A stretch of DNA of 40,544 nt from Bacteroidota bacterium. Lineage in GTDB: Bacteria > Bacteroidota > Bacteroidia > Chitinophagales > Chitinophagaceae. Below are positions 1 through 8,926 of this stretch, one piece after another. The stretch lies in the NCBI GenBank assembly GCA_030706685.1, contig JAUZOA010000045.1, positions 1-40,544 of the forward strand. The letters are read 5' to 3'. Each line of letters opens with the position of its first letter. Position 1 is the stretch's first letter. Under the pieces are notes generated by a model. The model was not told the DNA's origin. It did not search any database and worked only from the letters and a program-made list of their open reading frames with translations. Position numbers and translations under genes: made by a program.

Positions 1-2582
1 CTTATGTGGTTCATTTGACCAATGCGGCGGGTTGTGATTCAGCAGCAACACTGAACCTGGTTGTCAATGCAACAACGAGCAGTACAACGGATGTAACGAT
101 CTGTTCTAGTGCATTACCATATGTCTGGAACAGCAACAGCTATAATGCAGCGGGTACTTATGTGGTACACCTGACCAATGCGGCGGGTTGCGACTCGGCA
201 GCGACACTGAACCTGGTTGTCAATGCAACAACGAGCAGCACAACGGATGTAACAATCTGCTCCAGTGCCTTACCATATGTCTGGAACAGCAACAGCTATA
301 ATGCAGCAGGTACTTATACAGTTCATTTGACCAATGCAGCGGGTTGTGACTCAGCAGCAACACTGAACCTGGTTGTCAATGCAACAACGAGCAGCACAAC
401 GGATGTAACGATCTGCTCCAGTGCCTTACCATATGTGTGGAACAGCAACAGCTATACGGCGGCAGGTACTTATGTGGTACACCTGACCAACGCGGCAGGT
501 TGTGATTCAGCAGCGACACTGAACCTGGTTGTCAATGCAACAACGAGCAGCACAACAGATGTAACGATCTGCTCAAGCGCCTTGCCTTATGTGTGGAACA
601 GCAACAGCTATAATGATGCAGGAACTTATACAGTTCATTTGACCAATGCGGCAGGTTGCGATTCAGCAGCGACACTGAACCTTACAGTGAATGCAACGAC
701 GAGCAGTACAACCAATGTAACGATATGCTCCAGCGCATTGCCTTATGTGTGGAACAGCAACAGTTATACAGCGGCTGGTACTTATGTGGTTCATTTGACC
801 AACGCGGCAGGCTGTGATTCAGCAGCGACACTGAACCTGACTGTAAATGCGACGACCAGCAGCACGACCAATGTAACGATCTGCTCCAGCGCCTTGCCTT
901 ATGTGTGGAACAGCAACAGCTATACTGCGGCTGGAACTTATACAGTTCATTTGACCAATGCAGCGGGTTGTGATTCAGCAGCGACACTGAACCTTACAGT
1001 GAACGCGACAACCAGCAGCACGACCAATGTAACAATCTGCTCTAATGCACTGCCATACGTCTGGAACAATCAAGAATATATTTCAGCAGGCAGTTATGAT
1101 GTGCACTTTACCAATGCGGCAGGTTGCGATTCTATTGCTACTCTTGTATTAAATATCAATACAACCCCGCCGGCGCCAACAATCAGCGCGAGCGGAGCAA
1201 CGACATTCTGCCAGGGAGGAAGCGTAACGCTTACATCCAGCCAGGTAAATGGTAATTTATGGAGTACCGGGGAGACAACGCAAAGTATTGTAGTAAGCAC
1301 ATCCGGTAGTTATACAGTATCATATACTTCACCCAATGGATGTACGTCGGATATATCATCTCCCACAGCAGTAATAGTGAATGTTCCGACGAGCAGCACG
1401 ACCAATGTAACGATCTGCTCCAGCGCATTACCCTATGTCTGGAACAGCAACAGTTATACTGCAGCGGGAACTTATACAGTTCATTTGACTAACGCGGCAG
1501 GTTGTGATTCAGCGGCGACATTGAATCTGGTTGTCAATATAGCCACCAGCAGCACAACCAATGTAGCCATCTGTTCCAGCGCCTTACCCTATGTGTGGAA
1601 CAGTAACAGCTATACTGCAGCGGGTACTTATACAGTTCATTTGACGAACGCGGCAGGTTGTGATTCGGCGGCAACGTTGATCTTAACAGTCAACCAGGCT
1701 ACTGTGTCTACAACAACGATCACCAACTGTGACAGCTTTATATGGAATGGTACAACCTATACGACATCGGGTACTTATGTGGTTCACCTCGCCAACGCGG
1801 CCGGATGCGATTCAACAGCAACATTAATATTGACGATCAATCACAGTACCAGCAGTACAACCGATGTAACAGTATGTACCAATAATTTACCGTATATCTG
1901 GAACAACGACACCTTGTCTGAAGCGGGTACATATGTAGTTCACCTGGTGAATGCCGCGGGCTGTGACTCAACCGCGATGTTGAACCTGACGGTAAACGTA
2001 ACACCCACTTTGTCGGGCAGTTTAACAGGGTCGGTCTTAACCGGGAACTCGTTTACTTATACCCCGACAAGCTTTACATCAGGGACAACGTTTAACTGGT
2101 CACGCGCGGCAGTAACGGGTATAACCAATGCGGCTGCAAGCGGTACAGATAATATCAATGAGGTATTGGCATTGGATAATCCATTAGGCTCCTCCGTCAA
2201 CACCACTTATGTTTACACGTTAAATGCCAATGGTTGCAGTAACATACAGAATCTTGTAGTGACGGTGAACCCCTCAGGTGGAAAGACAGCTTTGACCCCT
2301 GTGTCATTACAACCGACCGACACATTGAGCGGCTTAACACTGAATGTAACCGCCATGCCTAACCCAACCACTTCTTCCTTCAACCTGGTCATAAAGAGTA
2401 ATAAGGAAGGACCGGTAACGGTGAGAGTAATGGATCATTTCGGGGTGATGGTAGAAAATCATGAAAAGATTGCATCCAATACGACGCTCAGTATGGGTTT
2501 TGGATGGTCAGGAGGAGTTTATTATGCTGAAGTGATACAGAATGGCAAGCGAAAAGTAATTAAGCTCATCAAGACAAACTGA
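1..2582 (+). CDS. T9SS-sorted surface protein with 52-residue tandem repeats (5' partial)
   Basis: The reading frame is open at the left edge of the window (first full codon at base 3), so the true start and signal peptide are missing. The visible 858 residues are mostly a 52-residue repeat with the core ICSSALPYVWNSNSY, then AGTY.VHLTNAAGCDSAATL. Each unit has two cysteines, one in TICSS and one in AAGCDS, that could form a disulfide. An Ig-like insertion with its own cysteine pair (about 1155-1385) interrupts the eighth unit, and degenerate units follow. A second Ig/PKD-like domain covers about 1998-2275. The last ~75 residues (from MPNPTTSSFNLV to the end) are a typical type A T9SS C-terminal sorting domain, closely resembling the tails of the next three genes. 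The protein is therefore probably exported through the outer membrane and anchored or released at the cell surface. An adhesin or matrix role is a guess; no catalytic domain is seen in this part. Confidence 0.85.
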   Translation, partial: YVVHLTNAAGCDSAATLNLVVNATTSSTTDVTICSSALPYVWNSNSYNAAGTYVVHLTNAAGCDSAATLNLVVNATTSSTTDVTICSSALPYVWNSNSYNAAGTYTVHLTNAAGCDSAATLNLVVNATTSSTTDVTICSSALPYVWNSNSYTAAGTYVVHLTNAAGCDSAATLNLVVNATTSSTTDVTICSSALPYVWNSNSYNDAGTYTVHLTNAAGCDSAATLNLTVNATTSSTTNVTICSSALPYVWNSNSYTAAGTYVVHLTNAAGCDSAATLNLTVNATTSSTTNVTICSSALPYVWNSNSYTAAGTYTVHLTNAAGCDSAATLNLTVNATTSSTTNVTICSNALPYVWNNQEYISAGSYDVHFTNAAGCDSIATLVLNINTTPPAPTISASGATTFCQGGSVTLTSSQVNGNLWSTGETTQSIVVSTSGSYTVSYTSPNGCTSDISSPTAVIVNVPTSSTTNVTICSSALPYVWNSNSYTAAGTYTVHLTNAAGCDSAATLNLVVNIATSSTTNVAICSSALPYVWNSNSYTAAGTYTVHLTNAAGCDSAATLILTVNQATVSTTTITNCDSFIWNGTTYTTSGTYVVHLANAAGCDSTATLILTINHSTSSTTDVTVCTNNLPYIWNNDTLSEAGTYVVHLVNAAGCDSTAMLNLTVNVTPTLSGSLTGSVLTGNSFTYTPTSFTSGTTFNWSRAAVTGITNAAASGTDNINEVLALDNPLGSSVNTTYVYTLNANGCSNIQNLVVTVNPSGGKTALTPVSLQPTDTLSGLTLNVTAMPNPTTSSFNLVIKSNKEGPVTVRVMDHFGVMVENHEKIASNTTLSMGFGWSGGVYYAEVIQNGKRKVIKLIKTN
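6..1997 (+). repeat. 156-bp tandem coding repeats (about 11.5 units)
   Basis: Units start at 6, 162, 318, 474, 630, 786 and 942 with an exact 156-bp period. A unit at 1098 carries an Ig-like insertion; further units start at 1476, 1632 (shortened to 147 bp), 1779 and 1935 (partial). The first seven differ by only a few bases each, whereas the last three have drifted. From the second unit on, the codon after AGTY alternates GTG, ACA, GTG, ACA, GTG, ACA, hinting at duplication of two-unit (312-bp) blocks. The array continues past the left edge. Confidence 0.95.
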
Positions 2583-2589
2583 TAAAAGG

Positions 2590-2615
2590 TGGCCCTGAAA
2601 GGGGCCATTTTTTTT
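2590..2615 (+). terminator. Rho-independent terminator after the repeat protein
   Basis: Seven bases after the stop codon, TGGCCC (2590-2595) pairs with GGGCCA (2602-2607) around a six-base loop, followed at once by eight T residues (2608-2615). Confidence 0.85.
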
Positions 2616-2904
2616 GCTAAATGGATAGTAGCAGGCGGGAAGACGAGAACAGGTAAATAGTACAACTACGGTGAATTACAAGTGTATAACATTACCTGTA
2701 ATTTTTTTTCAAGTATTTGAGATTCATGTTATTTAATTATGTAATTTTCCTGCCGAAACCAGAAGTCCCCTTGAGCCGCTAGGCTTCAAAAAACATCCGA
2801 AGTAATATCCTTTCGTTGGCCACACCAAAGTAGTAATATCCTTTCTAAAGAACTTGGGGAAAAGCACCTCTGAATTTTTTTATTATTAAACTATTGAATT
2901 CGTC
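2616..2904 (+). other. Intergenic region upstream of the dimethylformamidase-like gene
   Basis: This stretch has no convincing ORF. It holds a second possible transcription stop: ACAGGTAA (2649-2656) is an exact inverted copy of TTACCTGT (2692-2699), followed by a T run (2702-2709), but the 35-base loop makes this weak. GGGAAGACGAGAA near 2638 resembles the GGGAAGACGGGAA seen near 24583. The most notable content is the duplicated TAATATCC motif at 2803 and 2834, listed separately. I found no clear TAnnTTTG promoter. Confidence 0.5.
2803..2853 (+). promoter_or_regulatory. Shared upstream motif, two copies (gene 2)
   Basis: TAATATCCTTTC occurs at 2803-2814 and again at 2834-2845, 31 bp apart. 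The second copy continues into TCTAAAGAAC and lies about 70 bp before the start codon. The same motif stands upstream of the next two T9SS-cargo genes (8870 and 14747), which makes a common regulator or leader function plausible. The binding factor is unknown. Confidence 0.5.
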
Positions 2905-5900
2905 ATGGTACGAACCCTCTTGTCATCTGCTTGCAGGAAAGGATTGTTTGCACTTTTCTTTACCTTCATCCTTTGCGGCATTGTTAATGCCCAAAACCCT
3001 ATCGTAACTGAAAATGCCCTCGCCGGTACTCCCAAAGCAACATGGGATATCAGTGGTGCAGGCGATCTTACGATACAAGGATTTGCTACAGACTTAAGCG
3101 TTAATAAAGGACAAACGGTCCATTTCAAAATTGACGTTACTCCAGCGGCTTCTTACACTATCACCATCTATCGGCTTGGTTATTACCAGGGTAATGGCGC
3201 CAGGCTTATTGCCAGCCTTGGTACTTTTGCAGGCACTTCCCAGGGTAATGGACTCTATGACGCCAGTACAGGGTTGCTGGATTGCTCTCCCTGGACCGAA
3301 TCCGCGAGCTGGGCTGTTCCGTCTACCGCGGTTTCCGGACTTTATATTGCAAAACTTACAAAAACAGGTGGCGGTTCGAGTCATATTCCATTTATTGTTC
3401 GTGATGATGCTTCCACTTCGGATATACTTCTTAAAACCTCGGACAATACCTGGCAAGCGTATAATGCTTATGGTGGTAATAGTCTTTATGTGGGATCTAC
3501 TTCTTTTTCTAATGGCCACGCGGCCAAGGTAAGTTTGAACCGTCCTTATATTACACGTAGTGGCGGCGGCGGCGGCGGTGTTGCGCAAGACTGGTTTATG
3601 AATGCTGAGTATCCCATGATCAGGTGGCTGGAAAGAAACGGTTATAACATTTCCTATACTACTGATATGGATATGGACAGGAGCACGACTCCTATTACGC
3701 CATCCATACATAAGGTGATTATCTCTTCGGGTCACGATGAATATTGGTCATTGAATGAAAGAAACAAATTTGAAAATGCAATGGCGGCAGGAGTACACCT
3801 TGCATTTTTCAGCGGCAACGAAGTTTACTGGAAAGTAAGATGGGAAAATAATAACCGGACATTGGTTTGTTATAAAGAAGGATCACAGGGTGAGAATGTA
3901 TGCGGAGGTAAATGTGATCCTACTTCTGCATGGACCGGTTTATGGAGAGACGGGGCTCTTTATGATGCGGGTAAACCCGAAAATGGATTGACGGGGCAGA
4001 TTAGCTGGAGCGATGTGAGCGCAGCGATAACCGTTACGGGCGCTTATAAGAGTCTTCATTTCTGGCGGGGAACAAGTGTTGCCTCTCTCTCGGCAAGCGG
4101 ATCGGTTGCATTTACCGCCGGCACACTTGGTTATGAGTGGGACTTCCGGCAATGGTCAGAAATCTATCCGCACGGCCAGATAGCATTATCCAGTCAAACA
4201 GTTAGCGGAAAGGAATACAGGTTATCCTTATATCGTCATCCAAGTGGCGCTCTGGTTTTTGGAGCAGGTACGGTTCAATGGGCATGGGGATTGGACAATA
4301 TACATGACAATGGAAGCGCTGCTGCCAATAAGGACATGCAACAGGCAACGGTGAACTTATTCGCGGATATGGGTGTACAGCCGGCAACCTTAATGTCGGG
4401 ACTTACACTGGCTTCTGCTTCGACGGATTTTACAGCTCCTGTTGTCAAGATCACATCACCCGCTAACAGCGCTTCTTTAGCTGTTAATAATACGGTAACG
4501 ATCACCGGCACTGGCAGCGATGCAGGCGGAGTAGTGGCAGGCGTTGAAATATCTGTTGATGGAGGAGCGACCTGGCAATTAGTGAATGGAACTACAAGCT
4601 GGACTTATTCGTGGACGCCGACTTTACCGGGCGCCGCTACGATTAAAGTCCGGGGTTTTGATGACAGTGGTAATATGAGTGTGCCGGGTGCATCGGGATC
4701 TTCCAATAATATTAATGTTACCATTACCGGTAGTAATCCAACTTGTCCCTGTACTATATTCCCTTCATCTGTTACTCCCGTGAATCCACTGGATTTTGAT
4801 GGACAACCTCTGGAACTCGGTTTGAAATTCCGTTCTTCCCAGGCAGGTTATATTACCGGTATCCGTTTCTGGAAAGGCGGAGCTGCTAATAATGGTACCC
4901 ATATCGGTCATTTGTGGAGCAATACAGGTACCAAACTTGGAGAAGCAACTTTTACAGGGGAAACTTCTTCCGGCTGGCAGACAGTAACATTTGCAAGCCC
5001 TGTTCCCATTGTGGCCAATACTACTTATGTTGCTTCTTATTTCAGCCCTTCAGGATATTATTCAAGCAGTAATCCCTTCTTTAGCGCCCCGATAACGAAT
5101 GGTTATCTTACTGCATTGGAGGATGGCCAGGAAGGGCCTAACGGCATATATATTTATACTTCAACGGGTGCATTCCCCGGGAATAATTATCAATCAACTA
5201 ATAATTGGGTAGATGTTGTGTATAACCCAACCTTTACTCCCGATACCACTCATCCTGCGGTTAGTATTACGGCGCCCGTAGCAGGTAACGTTTCAGGTAT
5301 TGTAAATGTGACTGCCAATGCTACTGACAATATCGGTGTAGCGGGTGTACAATTCCTGCTCAATGGCGCCAATCTTGGTTCAGAAGTTCTTACTGCACCA
5401 TTTACTACTTCGTGGAATACGACAACAGTCGTTAATGGTACGTATACATTAACTGCCCGTGCCCGTGACGGAGCAGGAAATACGACCACATCAGCCGGGG
5501 TAATTGTTACTGTCAACAATGTGCCCGATACCACGCGGCCCACTGTTTCTATTACCGCACCTGCGGCAGGAACTGTTTCAGGTAATGTCACTATCAGCGC
5601 CAATGCTTCTGATAACGTTGGCGTGGCAGGTGTACAATTTTTATTGAACGGAGCTGCTATAGGGGCGGAAGATGTTGCTGCGCCTTATTCTATTTCCTGG
5701 AGCAGTTTTACGGTAGCCAATGGAACTTATACCTTGACAGCCCGTGCCCGTGATGCAGCCGGTAATACAACTGTATCAGCCGGGGTTGTTATTACTGTCA
5801 GCAATAGCAGCAACCTGATTGTGGCGCTTCCTTTAAATGAGGGAACAGGTACTGCCACAGCAGATTTTTCAGGCAATAATCATAACGGTACACTGAGCGG

Positions 5901-8640
5901 CGCGACATGGACAACAGGAAAATATGGACAGGGTGTGAGCCTGAATGGCACCAGTAATTATATCAATATCCCGGATCATACTGATTTCACTCTTGATCCG
6001 GCGCAAAGCTATACATGGAGCGGCTGGGTTAAGAATACCAGTTTTAAAGAATGGAGCTGCGTATGGAGCCAGACCGTTGACGGCAATAATTTCTTTTACT
6101 TCTATGCACATACATCTACTGACCCCGATGGCGGTCCTGTAACCAATGGTGTATCGGTATATTGGTGGACCAGCGGCGGAACCAATAAGATAGGCGCCCA
6201 TAGTTCTGATAATGTTTTAACATTGGGACAATGGAGTCATATCGCCGTTACCTATGACGCAAGCCAACCGCAGAATAACCGCTTCACTATCTATGTAAAT
6301 GGTGTGGATGTAACGGTGAGAACAGATATTGCTTCAACAGGTACGATCACAGCGATCGACCCAACTAATATCCGCATTGGTTCAGATCAGCCTTATGGCG
6401 AATATCTTACCGGTGCAGTTGATGAAGTAAGATTTTACAAAAGACTTCTTTCAGCGGCAGAGGTACAGACTGATATGAATTCACCTATTGCGCCTGATGT
6501 TACGCCTCCGACTGTATTATCCGTTTCCCCGCTGAGCGGGGCTACAGGTGTCAGCACGAGTGCGGCCGTTTCAGCTATCTTCAGTGAAGCCCTCAATGCT
6601 TCTACTGTAAGCGGAACAACATTCCAGTTGCGCGATGCTTCCAATACACTGGTCACGGCTACGGTTACTTATAATGCGGCTACCAATACAGCTACTTTAA
6701 CGCCATCAGCCGCGCTCTCCAATTCAACCGTGTATACGGCAACGATCACCGGGGGGGCATCAGGAGTTAAAGATATTGCAGGCAATGCGCTGGCAAGCAA
6801 CTTTACCTGGTCATTCACTACTGTTGCCGCCGATGTTACGCCTCCGACTGTATCATCTGTTTCCCCGCTGAGCGGGGCTACGGGTGTTAGCACGGGTACT
6901 GCTCTTTCAGCTATCTTCAGTGAAGCCCTCAATGCTTCTACTGTAAGCGGAACGACATTCCAGTTGCGCAATGCTTCCAATACACTGGTCACGGCTACGG
7001 TTACTTATAATGCGGTTACTAATACAGCTACTTTAACACCATCAGCCGCGCTCGCCAATTCAACCGTATATACCGCAACGATCACCGGAGGCGCCTCAGG
7101 AGTTAAAGATATTGCGGGTAATGCGTTGGTAAATAACTTTACCTGGTCGTTTACCACCGTTGTCGGTGATACTATTCCTCCAAGCGTATCATCTGTTTCA
7201 CCGGTTAATGGAGCAACGGGTGTAAGTACCGGCACGACGGTTATTGCTAATTTCAGTGAAGCGGTTAACGCCTCCACAGTAACGACATCTACCTTCCAGT
7301 TAAAAGATGCGGGTAATAATGTTGTAGCGGCGACCGTCGCTACGGTATCCGGCCAGTCTACATTGACGCCATCATCATCACTTGTTTCAGGAACACTCTA
7401 TACAGCTACCATCACAGGAGGCGCTTCCGGAGTTAAAGACTTAGCCGGTAATGCCCTGGCCAGTAATTTCAGTTGGTCATTTACTACCGCGGTGGCGGAT
7501 ATTATTCCTCCAACGGTATCATCTGTTTCACCGGCAAATGGAGCAACAGGTATAAGTATCGGTACAACTGTTTCGGGAATATTCAGCGAAGCCATGACGG
7601 CTTCTACTATTAGTAGTTCGACTATTCAATTGCGTGACGCTTCCAATACATTGGTAACCGCTACGGTTACTTATAATGCGGGTACATTGACAGCGACATT
7701 AACTCCGTCTGCCGCACTGGCTTATTCCACCACCTATACGGCCACCATCAAAGGAGGTGCTTCGGGTGTGAAAGACGCTGCGGGCAATGCTCTCGCGAGC
7801 GACTTTAGCTGGTCATTCACTACAGTTGCGGCGCCACCTGTTACAGTGAGTATATTTCCGGCTACGAGTACGCCAACAGACCCGGCAGATAATGATGGAT
7901 TGGCAATTGAAGTCGGGGTCAAATTCCGTGTTACGCAAGCGGGATTTATTACAGGCATCCGCTTCTATAAAGGCGCCGCCAACACCGGCACCCATATCGG
8001 CCATATATGGAGCAGTACGGGTACCAGGCTGGGAGAAGCAACATTTACGGGTGAAACGGCTTCGGGTTGGCAACAGGTATTATTTGCCACACCTGTTGCA
8101 GTGGCTACCGGAACTACTTATATCGCTTCTTATTTCAGCAGCGCGGGTTATTATGCGGCTTCTAATCCTTACTTCACTACGGCAGTCGTCAATGGCCCGT
8201 TGCGCGCATTGGCAGATGGTGAAGATGGTAGTAATGGAGTTTATATATATGCGACAGCCTCTGCCTTCCCCAATCTTAGTTACCAGTCCAGTAATTATTG
8301 GGTGGATGTAGTATTTACTACCAGCCTGAGCGGGAGGATGTCAGGTCATCAGCCAACACAGCAATTGCCTGCGGGAGAAACGGAGGCGAAGAAACTGGTT
8401 GTAAAAATTTCACCCAACCCCTCATCGTCATCCTTTAAGTTGATTGCAATGAGTGATGATAAAACGCCGGTGACGGTCAGGATAATTGATATGTCCGGAA
8501 GAGTACTGGAAAATTATGTGAAAGTAGTGCCCAATAGTCTGTTGAGGCTGGGTGAGACGTGGACAACGGGTACTTATTTTGCCGAGGTGGTACAGGGTGA
8601 TCAGCGAAAAGTAATAAAGATTATTAAAGTAAATCAATAA
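2905..8640 (+). CDS. Secreted multidomain protein: dimethylformamidase-beta-like, DUF4082 and LamG modules, T9SS tail
   Basis: The protein has 1911 residues and a clear signal peptide (hydrophobic stretch about 13-27, ending VNAQ). In order: about 30-495 resembles the C-terminal catalytic domain of N,N-dimethylformamidase beta subunits (motifs RLGYYQGNGAR, SGHDEYWS, FFSGNEVYWKVRW, GAGTVQWAWGLD); 510-605 is an Ig-like module; 613-775 is DUF4082-like (ELGLKFR, GYITGIRFWKGG, GHLWSNTGTKLGEATFTGE); 779-968 is two Ig-like modules; 971-1189 is a LamG/concanavalin-like lectin fold; 1196-1642 is four SbsA-type Ig-like repeats; 1647-1802 is a second DUF4082-like module; 1831-1911 is the T9SS type A sorting domain. 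Family knowledge suggests hydrolysis of a C-N bond for the first domain, but substrate and activity are not shown. The lectin and DUF4082 parts suggest binding to an extracellular polymer. No strong terminator directly follows the gene. Confidence 0.85.
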   Translation: MVRTLLSSACRKGLFALFFTFILCGIVNAQNPIVTENALAGTPKATWDISGAGDLTIQGFATDLSVNKGQTVHFKIDVTPAASYTITIYRLGYYQGNGARLIASLGTFAGTSQGNGLYDASTGLLDCSPWTESASWAVPSTAVSGLYIAKLTKTGGGSSHIPFIVRDDASTSDILLKTSDNTWQAYNAYGGNSLYVGSTSFSNGHAAKVSLNRPYITRSGGGGGGVAQDWFMNAEYPMIRWLERNGYNISYTTDMDMDRSTTPITPSIHKVIISSGHDEYWSLNERNKFENAMAAGVHLAFFSGNEVYWKVRWENNNRTLVCYKEGSQGENVCGGKCDPTSAWTGLWRDGALYDAGKPENGLTGQISWSDVSAAITVTGAYKSLHFWRGTSVASLSASGSVAFTAGTLGYEWDFRQWSEIYPHGQIALSSQTVSGKEYRLSLYRHPSGALVFGAGTVQWAWGLDNIHDNGSAAANKDMQQATVNLFADMGVQPATLMSGLTLASASTDFTAPVVKITSPANSASLAVNNTVTITGTGSDAGGVVAGVEISVDGGATWQLVNGTTSWTYSWTPTLPGAATIKVRGFDDSGNMSVPGASGSSNNINVTITGSNPTCPCTIFPSSVTPVNPLDFDGQPLELGLKFRSSQAGYITGIRFWKGGAANNGTHIGHLWSNTGTKLGEATFTGETSSGWQTVTFASPVPIVANTTYVASYFSPSGYYSSSNPFFSAPITNGYLTALEDGQEGPNGIYIYTSTGAFPGNNYQSTNNWVDVVYNPTFTPDTTHPAVSITAPVAGNVSGIVNVTANATDNIGVAGVQFLLNGANLGSEVLTAPFTTSWNTTTVVNGTYTLTARARDGAGNTTTSAGVIVTVNNVPDTTRPTVSITAPAAGTVSGNVTISANASDNVGVAGVQFLLNGAAIGAEDVAAPYSISWSSFTVANGTYTLTARARDAAGNTTVSAGVVITVSNSSNLIVALPLNEGTGTATADFSGNNHNGTLSGATWTTGKYGQGVSLNGTSNYINIPDHTDFTLDPAQSYTWSGWVKNTSFKEWSCVWSQTVDGNNFFYFYAHTSTDPDGGPVTNGVSVYWWTSGGTNKIGAHSSDNVLTLGQWSHIAVTYDASQPQNNRFTIYVNGVDVTVRTDIASTGTITAIDPTNIRIGSDQPYGEYLTGAVDEVRFYKRLLSAAEVQTDMNSPIAPDVTPPTVLSVSPLSGATGVSTSAAVSAIFSEALNASTVSGTTFQLRDASNTLVTATVTYNAATNTATLTPSAALSNSTVYTATITGGASGVKDIAGNALASNFTWSFTTVAADVTPPTVSSVSPLSGATGVSTGTALSAIFSEALNASTVSGTTFQLRNASNTLVTATVTYNAVTNTATLTPSAALANSTVYTATITGGASGVKDIAGNALVNNFTWSFTTVVGDTIPPSVSSVSPVNGATGVSTGTTVIANFSEAVNASTVTTSTFQLKDAGNNVVAATVATVSGQSTLTPSSSLVSGTLYTATITGGASGVKDLAGNALASNFSWSFTTAVADIIPPTVSSVSPANGATGISIGTTVSGIFSEAMTASTISSSTIQLRDASNTLVTATVTYNAGTLTATLTPSAALAYSTTYTATIKGGASGVKDAAGNALASDFSWSFTTVAAPPVTVSIFPATSTPTDPADNDGLAIEVGVKFRVTQAGFITGIRFYKGAANTGTHIGHIWSSTGTRLGEATFTGETASGWQQVLFATPVAVATGTTYIASYFSSAGYYAASNPYFTTAVVNGPLRALADGEDGSNGVYIYATASAFPNLSYQSSNYWVDVVFTTSLSGRMSGHQPTQQLPAGETEAKKLVVKISPNPSSSSFKLIAMSDDKTPVTVRIIDMSGRVLENYVKVVPNSLLRLGETWTTGTYFAEVVQGDQRKVIKIIKVNQ
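6490..7830 (+). repeat. Four tandem SbsA-type Ig-like (Big_5) coding repeats
   Basis: Four units of about 330-336 bp encode the pattern PPTV.SVSPL.GATGVS ... FSEAL.AST ... GGASGVKD.AGNAL ... F.WSFTT. Units 1 and 2 are nearly identical in DNA, including an identical hairpin (CCCCGC-TGA-GCGGGG) at 6527-6541 and 6863-6877. Similar units occur in the next gene. Confidence 0.85.
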
Positions 8641-8926
8641 CTGTATTATTCAGAATAAATGGGTTGTCCCGAAAAGTCGGAGAAGAAAAACTTTCCGCAA
8701 TGACGCAAGGAAAAAGAATTAGTAAGATAAATTCCAGGCGTTGCGTCTTAGCGCCGCTGTGAGATTTTTTCTGATTTTTTTGGACAGCTTTATGAAGGTT
8801 TAAAAGTATCAATAACCCAAACATAATTGGGTTTTGATCCCGAACCAGTAATGCCCCGTTTTTAACGCTCAATATCCTCTAAAGAACCACGGGCTTTTGA
8901 TTATTATCAATATTCAACCACCTAAC
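8641..8926 (+). other. Intergenic region with degenerate inverted repeats
   Basis: No gene is supported here. CGCAATGACGCAAGG (about 8697-8711) is an imperfect inverted copy of GCGTTGCGTCTTAGCGC (about 8738-8754), the 'gcgtctttgcg' kind of intergenic repeat familiar from many bacterial genomes. Further on, AACCCAA (8814-8820) and TTGGGTT (8827-8833) form a seven-base-pair hairpin with a short T tract, a weak terminator candidate for the preceding gene. The TAATATCC-type motif follows at 8870. Confidence 0.45.
8849..8886 (+). promoter_or_regulatory. Shared upstream motif (gene 3)
   Basis: CAATATCCTCTAAAGAAC starts at 8870, 57 bp before the chosen start codon. It matches the second motif copy upstream of the previous gene apart from a two-base deletion. 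A poorer half copy, TAATGCCCCG, lies 21 bp upstream at 8849. Confidence 0.45.

Noticed and set aside
6-1475. Regular direct repeats that could suggest a CRISPR array
   Set aside because: The 156-bp units are fully coding, contiguous and in one frame, with no unique spacers and no cas genes.
8624-8872. 82-codon - strand ORF between the DUF4082 genes
   Set aside because: It runs across the degenerate intergenic repeats and the end of the upstream gene, has no recognisable domain and no promoter or ribosome-binding signal.
8897-8926. Upstream TTG start for the second DUF4082 gene
   Set aside because: It would place ten unrelated residues before a signal peptide that matches the MAKKFLYS start of its paralogue.
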